A stretch of DNA of 39,470 nt, from contig NCBV01000027.1 in NCBI GenBank assembly GCA_002279355.1, forward strand, positions 1 to 39,470, given 5' to 3'. The first letter of the stretch is position 1. Every line of letters begins with the position of its first letter. The notes under the pieces are model-generated. The model was not told the DNA's origin and did not search any database. It saw nothing but the letters and a program-made list of their open reading frames with translations. Position numbers and translations under genes: made by a program. Shown here piece by piece: positions 35,233 to 39,470 of this stretch. This DNA is from Acidiphilium sp. 37-60-79. GTDB lineage: Bacteria; Pseudomonadota; Alphaproteobacteria; Acetobacterales; Acetobacteraceae.

Positions 35233-36249
35233 ATGGCTCGGATTTTATTGACCGGCGGGGCCGGGTTCATCGGCTCGCACACGGCGGTTGCCTTGCTCGA
35301 ACGCGGCTATGATGTCGTGCTGCTCGATGATTTTTCTAACGCCGCGCGCGATGTGCCCGAGCGGCTGCGCCGCTTGACCGGCGTGACCTTGCCGGTGATC
35401 GAGGTGGATATTCGCGATGAGGCGGCGCTGACCGCGGGTTTGGCGGCCTTTGAGATCGACGCGGTGATCCATTTCGCCGCCAAGAAGTCGGTAAGTGAGA
35501 GCGAGGCGGAACCGCTACTTTATTACGATACCAATATCGTCGGCACCGTGCGGCTGCTCGCGGCCATGCGCCGGGTGGGCATCGAGCGGCTGGTATTTTC
35601 CTCCTCGGCCACGGTCTATGGCGCGCCCGATGATTGCCCGATCGATGAGGCAGCACCGCTGCGCGTCACCAATGTCTATGGCCGCACCAAGCTGGTGATG
35701 GAGGGAATGATCACCGATCTGGTGCGCACCCGCACGCTGCGCGCCGCAGCGGTGCTGCGCTATTTCAATCCGGTTGGCGCGCATCCATCCGCCCTGATCG
35801 GCGAGGATCCGCGCGGGGTGCCCGCCAATCTGATGCCGTTCTTGTGCCAGGTCGCCGCCGGGCAGCGCGCCGAATTGGCGGTGTTTGGCGATGATTACCC
35901 CACCCATGATGGCTCTGGCGTGCGCGATTTCATTCACATCATGGATTTGGCCGAGGCGCATGTCGCCGCGATCGCCCATGTGCTCGGTCATGATGGCGCC
36001 TTGACGGTGAATTTGGGCACCGGTACCGGCTATTCGGTGTTTGATATGATCGCCGCGTTCGAGCGGACCACCGGCGTCAAAGTGCCCTACCGGGTCGCAC
36101 CGCGCCGCGTCGGCGATGTGGCCGCGTGCTATGCCGATCCGCGTTTGGCCGAGCATCGTCTCGGTTGGCGGGCGCGGTTTGGCATTGAGGATATGTGCCG
36201 CGATGCGTGGCGCTGGCAAACCGGGCCCGTGCGTGACGCCGCATCCTGA
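35233..36249 (+). CDS. galE: UDP-glucose 4-epimerase
   Basis: Interconverts UDP-glucose and UDP-galactose. The 338-residue short-chain dehydrogenase-like enzyme has the NAD-binding TGGAGFIGSH at 7-16, the catalytic serine region FSSSATVYG (122-130), and the catalytic pair Y149 and K153 in NVYGRTK. RYFNPVGAHPSALIGEDP and the C-terminal Rossmann-substrate region are typical of GalE. The ATG at 35233 follows a GAGG site. The downstream glycosyltransferase overlaps its 3' end by 17 bases, suggesting that its UDP-galactose product feeds that enzyme in exopolysaccharide or lipopolysaccharide synthesis. Confidence 0.95.
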   Translation: MARILLTGGAGFIGSHTAVALLERGYDVVLLDDFSNAARDVPERLRRLTGVTLPVIEVDIRDEAALTAGLAAFEIDAVIHFAAKKSVSESEAEPLLYYDTNIVGTVRLLAAMRRVGIERLVFSSSATVYGAPDDCPIDEAAPLRVTNVYGRTKLVMEGMITDLVRTRTLRAAAVLRYFNPVGAHPSALIGEDPRGVPANLMPFLCQVAAGQRAELAVFGDDYPTHDGSGVRDFIHIMDLAEAHVAAIAHVLGHDGALTVNLGTGTGYSVFDMIAAFERTTGVKVPYRVAPRRVGDVAACYADPRLAEHRLGWRARFGIEDMCRDAWRWQTGPVRDAAS

Positions 36250-37417
36250 GCCACCCTCGCGCCATTTGGTGTTTCTGATCGGCGAAGATTGGTTTTTTGC
36301 CTCGCATTTCCGCGCCCGTGCGCGCGCAGCGCAGCAGGCCGGGTGGCGGGTCAGTATTCTCACCCGCACCGCCAGTGCGGCAGCCGCGTCGCTGCGCGAT
36401 GACGGATTCGCTGTGATCGGCGTCGATTTCGTCCGCGCCCGGCTCGACCCGGTTGCAGAATTGCGGCTTTTGCGCAGCATCGCCCGGCATTACCGCGCCT
36501 TGCAGCCAGACATCGTGCATCACGTCGCCCTCAAGCCGATTTTGCTGGGCAGTATCGCCGCCCGGCTCGCCAAGGTGCGGCGTGTGGTGAATGCGCCGGT
36601 TGGCCAGGGTTTCGTGTTTTCCTCCCATAGTCTCAGAGCACGGCTATTGCGGCCCTGGGTCGGCCTCGCGTTGCGGGCCACCATCGGGGCGCGTGGTGCT
36701 GTTGCGGTGTTTGAAAATAAGGAAGATCGCGCCGCGATGATCGCATCCGGCGCCATCGCGCTGGCACAAACGGCCCTGATCCAAGGGGCGGGCGTCGATA
36801 TTGCTCTCTTTGCCCCCAGGCCCACGCTGAGCACAATGATGCCAAGCACAGCGACCCCAAGCAAAACGGTTCAGATCATCCTTGGTGCGCGCATGCTGCG
36901 CGACAAAGGGGTGCGCGAATTCATTGCGGCGGCCAAAATACTCCAAGCCCAGGGGGTAACCGCCAATTTCCTGCTGGCGGGCGCGCCCGACCCCGGTAAC
37001 CCTGCCGCGCTGAGCGAGGCTGAATTACACGATGCCGCGCCAGTGCGTTGGTTGGGTCCGGTGGCCGATATGGCGGCCTTACTGGTGTCGTGCGATATTG
37101 CTTGCTTGCCGTCCTATCGGGAAGGCATGCCGAAATTTTTGCTCGAAGCCATGGCAAGCGGCCTCGCTTGTGTGGCGACCAATGTAACCGGCTGTCGCGA
37201 GGCGGTGCTTGATGGCGAAACTGGATTACTCGTCCCCGCACGGGATGCGCCAGCGTTGGCGGCGTCATTGGCGCGGTTGATTGGCGATGCAGATTTGCGC
37301 ACGCGGATGGGCATGGCAGGACGGGAGCGGGTGGTATCGATGTTTTCGGAGGCGGCCGTTTGCGGGCAGACGCTCGCGCTTTATCAACGAATGATCGAAC
37401 AGGAGACGACAGAATGA
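36233..37417 (+). CDS. Glycosyltransferase, GT4 family
   Basis: A 394-residue GT-B enzyme of the GT4 type. The N-terminal acceptor domain contains LVFLIGEDWFFASHFRARA and DIVHHVALKPILLGS; the donor domain has LGARMLRDKGVREFIAAAKIL and PSYREGMPKFLLEAMASGLACV, the usual E-x7-E-like nucleotide-sugar site, and a NVTGCREAV segment. The start is taken as the GTG at 36233, inside the end of galE, because it begins just before the conserved LVFLIGEDWFF; the open frame continues further back inside galE. Its stop overlaps the creA start by four bases. It resembles capsule or lipopolysaccharide glycosyltransferases that use UDP-sugars; the acceptor is unknown. Confidence 0.88.
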   Translation: MTPHPEPPSRHLVFLIGEDWFFASHFRARARAAQQAGWRVSILTRTASAAAASLRDDGFAVIGVDFVRARLDPVAELRLLRSIARHYRALQPDIVHHVALKPILLGSIAARLAKVRRVVNAPVGQGFVFSSHSLRARLLRPWVGLALRATIGARGAVAVFENKEDRAAMIASGAIALAQTALIQGAGVDIALFAPRPTLSTMMPSTATPSKTVQIILGARMLRDKGVREFIAAAKILQAQGVTANFLLAGAPDPGNPAALSEAELHDAAPVRWLGPVADMAALLVSCDIACLPSYREGMPKFLLEAMASGLACVATNVTGCREAVLDGETGLLVPARDAPALAASLARLIGDADLRTRMGMAGRERVVSMFSEAAVCGQTLALYQRMIEQETTE

Positions 37418-37869
37418 AAACGTTGCTGACCGGATTATGGCTCGGGGCCACGCTGATCGGCGGTGTCGCGCAGGCGCAGACGCGGATTGGCGAAGCCTCT
37501 ACCGAATTTCGGCTATTGGGGGCCAATAATAAGGTGGTGATCGAGCGGCTGGCTGATCCGAAGCTGCCCAACGTCGCTTGCTATGCCAGCTTCGCCAAAA
37601 CCGGCGGGATCAAAGGCAGTTTGGGGGTCGCGACTGACCCGTCAAAATTCGGCCTCTCTTGTGTCGCCACCGGGCCGGTGCAATTGCCCGCAGGCCTGCC
37701 GCACCGCCAGCAAATCGGCTCGATCTCGGCCTCGTTGCTGGTCAAACATTTTGACCTTTATCGCTTTGTCGATCCTGACCACAAGGCCGTGGTGTATTTG
37801 CTGATCAGCACCAAAATCATTCACGGATCACCGGCGAATGCGGTATCGGCTGTCGCGGTAACGCCCTAA
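37414..37869 (+). CDS. creA: CreA family periplasmic protein
   Basis: A 151-residue exported protein of the CreA family, whose function is not known. The signal peptide is [21 protein letters not shown], then the mature part begins with [28 protein letters not shown] and includes [23 protein letters not shown] and [24 protein letters not shown], the conserved core. Two cysteines (in VACYAS and LSCVAT) could form a disulfide. The ATG at 37414 follows AGGAGA and overlaps the glycosyltransferase stop, so it belongs to the galE unit. purH begins about 30 bases further on. Confidence 0.92.
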   Translation: MKTLLTGLWLGATLIGGVAQAQTRIGEASTEFRLLGANNKVVIERLADPKLPNVACYASFAKTGGIKGSLGVATDPSKFGLSCVATGPVQLPAGLPHRQQIGSISASLLVKHFDLYRFVDPDHKAVVYLLISTKIIHGSPANAVSAVAVTP

Positions 37870-37900
37870 TCATTGGGGGCGTCGGTTCGAGGAGCGGATA

Positions 37901-39442
37901 ATGAGCGATCATGTGACGATCAAGCGGGCATTGATTTCAGTGTCCGACAAGGCCGGATTACTGCCCTTGGCGCAGGCGCTGGCGGCGCAAGGCGTGGAAA
38001 TTCTCTCAACCGGCGGATCGGCGCGCGCGTTGCGCGAGGCGGGCATTCCGGTGGTTGAGGTCGCCGATTTCACCGGCTTTCCGGAAATTTTGGATGGGCG
38101 CGTGAAAACCCTGGTGCCGCAAATCCATGGCGGGTTGCTCGGCCGCCGCGATGATCCCACCCATGTCGCGCAAATGTCGGCTCACGCGATCAAGCCGATC
38201 GATCTGCTGGTGGTGAATTTGTACCCGTTCGAGGCTACGGTCGCGAAGGGAGCGGATTTCGCCGATTGTGTGGAGAATATCGATATTGGCGGCCCCGCGC
38301 TGATCCGCGCTGCCGCGAAAAATCATGATTTCGTCGTCGTGCTGACCGACCCCGCGCAATATGACGGGCTGATCACGGCCTTGGCCGCTGGCGGAACATC
38401 GTTGGCGCAGCGCCAGATTTGGGCGGCAGCGGCTTATGCGCGCACCGCTTCCTATGATGCGGCGATCGCTGCATGGTTTGCGCAACAGACCGGCGCGGTG
38501 TTGCCTGATCGGCTCGCCGTGGCCGGCGTCAAAAAACAAGATTTGCGCTATGGCGAAAACCCGCATCAGCAGGCGGCTTTTTACGCCGATGGCATCCGCT
38601 TTGGCGTTGCGTCCGCCCGGCAAGTTCAGGGCAAAGAGCTGTCATACAACAACATCAACGATACCGATGCTGCGTTTGAATGTGTCGCCGAATTTAGTCA
38701 CCCCGCTGTGGTAATCGTCAAACACGCCAATCCGTGCGGCGTCGCTTTGGGGGCCGATTTGGCGGCCGCTTGGGGGCAGGCTTTGGCCTGTGACCCGGTC
38801 AGTGCGTTTGGCGGGATTATCGCGGTGAACCGCACGCTCGATGCGGCAGTGGCGGCGCTGATGGCGGAGATTTTTTCCGAAGTGATCATCGCGCCGGATG
38901 CCGAGCCTGCGGCGGTCGAAATTTTGGCGCGTAAAAAGAATTTGCGGCTGTTATTGACCGGTGGATTGCCTGATCCGGCTGCGGGAGGCTTGATGATCCG
39001 CTCGGTTGCCGGTGGATTTTTGGCGCAAACCCGCGATACCGGGCGGGTGCGGCGCGAGGATTTGCGGGTGGTGACCCAGCGTGCGCCGAGCAATGCCGAG
39101 TCCAATGATTTATTGTTTGCTTTTACGGTCGCAAAACATGTTAAATCGAACGCGATTGTGTATGCGAAGGCTGGGGCGACGACAGGTATCGGAGCGGGGC
39201 AAATGAGCCGAGTGGATAGTTCGAAAATTGCAGCCCTCAAAGGCGGGGATGCGATTGCCGGGTCGGTGGTCGCCTCGGATGCGTTTTTCCCGTTTGCCGA
39301 TGGGCTGGAGGCGGCGATTGCGGCCGGGGCGACGGCGGTTATCCAGCCGGGCGGCTCGATCCGCGATGCAGAGGTGATTGCGGCGGCGGATAAAGCAGGC
39401 ATTGCCATGGTGTTTACCGGCATGCGGCATTTCCGGCATTGA
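37901..39442 (+). CDS. purH: Bifunctional AICAR formyltransferase / IMP cyclohydrolase
   Basis: Catalyses the last two steps of IMP synthesis. The 513-residue protein has the N-terminal cyclohydrolase domain ([43 protein letters not shown]) and the C-terminal transformylase domain ([72 protein letters not shown]). Lys and His residues of the transformylase site lie in VKHANPCG. The length is normal and the gene is intact. It follows the heparinase-galE-glycosyltransferase-creA cluster on the same strand; only 28 bases of the window remain beyond its stop. Confidence 0.97.
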   Translation: MSDHVTIKRALISVSDKAGLLPLAQALAAQGVEILSTGGSARALREAGIPVVEVADFTGFPEILDGRVKTLVPQIHGGLLGRRDDPTHVAQMSAHAIKPIDLLVVNLYPFEATVAKGADFADCVENIDIGGPALIRAAAKNHDFVVVLTDPAQYDGLITALAAGGTSLAQRQIWAAAAYARTASYDAAIAAWFAQQTGAVLPDRLAVAGVKKQDLRYGENPHQQAAFYADGIRFGVASARQVQGKELSYNNINDTDAAFECVAEFSHPAVVIVKHANPCGVALGADLAAAWGQALACDPVSAFGGIIAVNRTLDAAVAALMAEIFSEVIIAPDAEPAAVEILARKKNLRLLLTGGLPDPAAGGLMIRSVAGGFLAQTRDTGRVRREDLRVVTQRAPSNAESNDLLFAFTVAKHVKSNAIVYAKAGATTGIGAGQMSRVDSSKIAALKGGDAIAGSVVASDAFFPFADGLEAAIAAGATAVIQPGGSIRDAEVIAAADKAGIAMVFTGMRHFRH

Positions 39443-39447
39443 GCGCC

Positions 39448-39470
39448 ATGCAGCCCCGGGTACCGGCCCT
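39448..39470 (+). CDS. Possible start of a downstream gene, truncated by the window
   Basis: An ATG at 39448, five bases after the purH stop, opens a frame beginning MQPRVPA that runs to the right edge. With only 23 bases visible and no clear ribosome site, it may be a gene start or chance. Confidence 0.2.

Overview
The window reads as a chromosomal segment of an alphaproteobacterium, most likely a member of the Acetobacteraceae. The pointers are a fused transaldolase/phosphoglucose isomerase, a short 6-phosphogluconate dehydrogenase, a complete Entner-Doudoroff (ED) operon, the flagellar regulator FliX divergent from flgI, a one-cysteine DksA, and a heparinase-like gene upstream of purH. This placement rests on gene content and has not been tested with a database search. 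No rRNA, tRNA, CRISPR array, prophage or intact insertion sequence was found.

Layout. 1-1475: 3'-truncated lepA (minus). 1598-9395: a tight plus-strand pentose-phosphate operon: polyphosphate-glucokinase-like kinase, tal-pgi fusion, gnd, zwf, HAD hydrolase, pgl. 9397-10176: DODA-type dioxygenase (minus). 10309-12264: a DUF427 protein and a DEAD-box helicase with a structured leader. 12329-12445: two hairpin elements. 12420-15435: a two-gene ABC importer (minus). 15666-17907: dnaN and recF. 17891-18934: asd (minus). 19003-21914: flgI, flgJ-like rod-binding gene, FlgN-like gene and a glycosyltransferase (minus). 22005-22963: fliX and dksA (plus). 22942-23079: a 29-bp tandem repeat built from the dksA 3' end. 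23076-29607: minus-strand operon of sucrose-type MFS permease, GH68 enzyme, second zwf, edd and eda. 29866-30951: divergent LacI regulator. 30989-33370: TonB-dependent receptor (minus). 33615-39442: heparinase II/III-like protein, galE, glycosyltransferase, creA and purH (plus).

How the genes work together. The most coherent system is a LacI-controlled sugar regulon. A TonB-dependent receptor, an SLC45/SUC-like permease, a GH68 beta-fructosidase lacking a visible signal peptide, and a G6PDH-Edd-Eda ED module are arranged around one lacI gene. A 16-bp perfect palindrome upstream of the receptor recurs with 14 of 16 matches between lacI and the permease, so both units are probably controlled by this LacI protein. 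The layout resembles the sux sucrose locus of Xanthomonas in logic, but with a GH68 enzyme and with central metabolism wired directly into the operon. The separate pentose-phosphate operon carries a different G6PDH paralogue plus the lactonase and sugar kinase that the ED operon lacks, so the two operons appear complementary.

The least explained sequences are non-coding. They are the tandem repeat at the dksA/eda junction, a G-U-rich RNA hairpin just before the helicase start, a 53-nt near-palindrome after the helicase, and a 20-codon ORF coupled to the heparinase-like gene.
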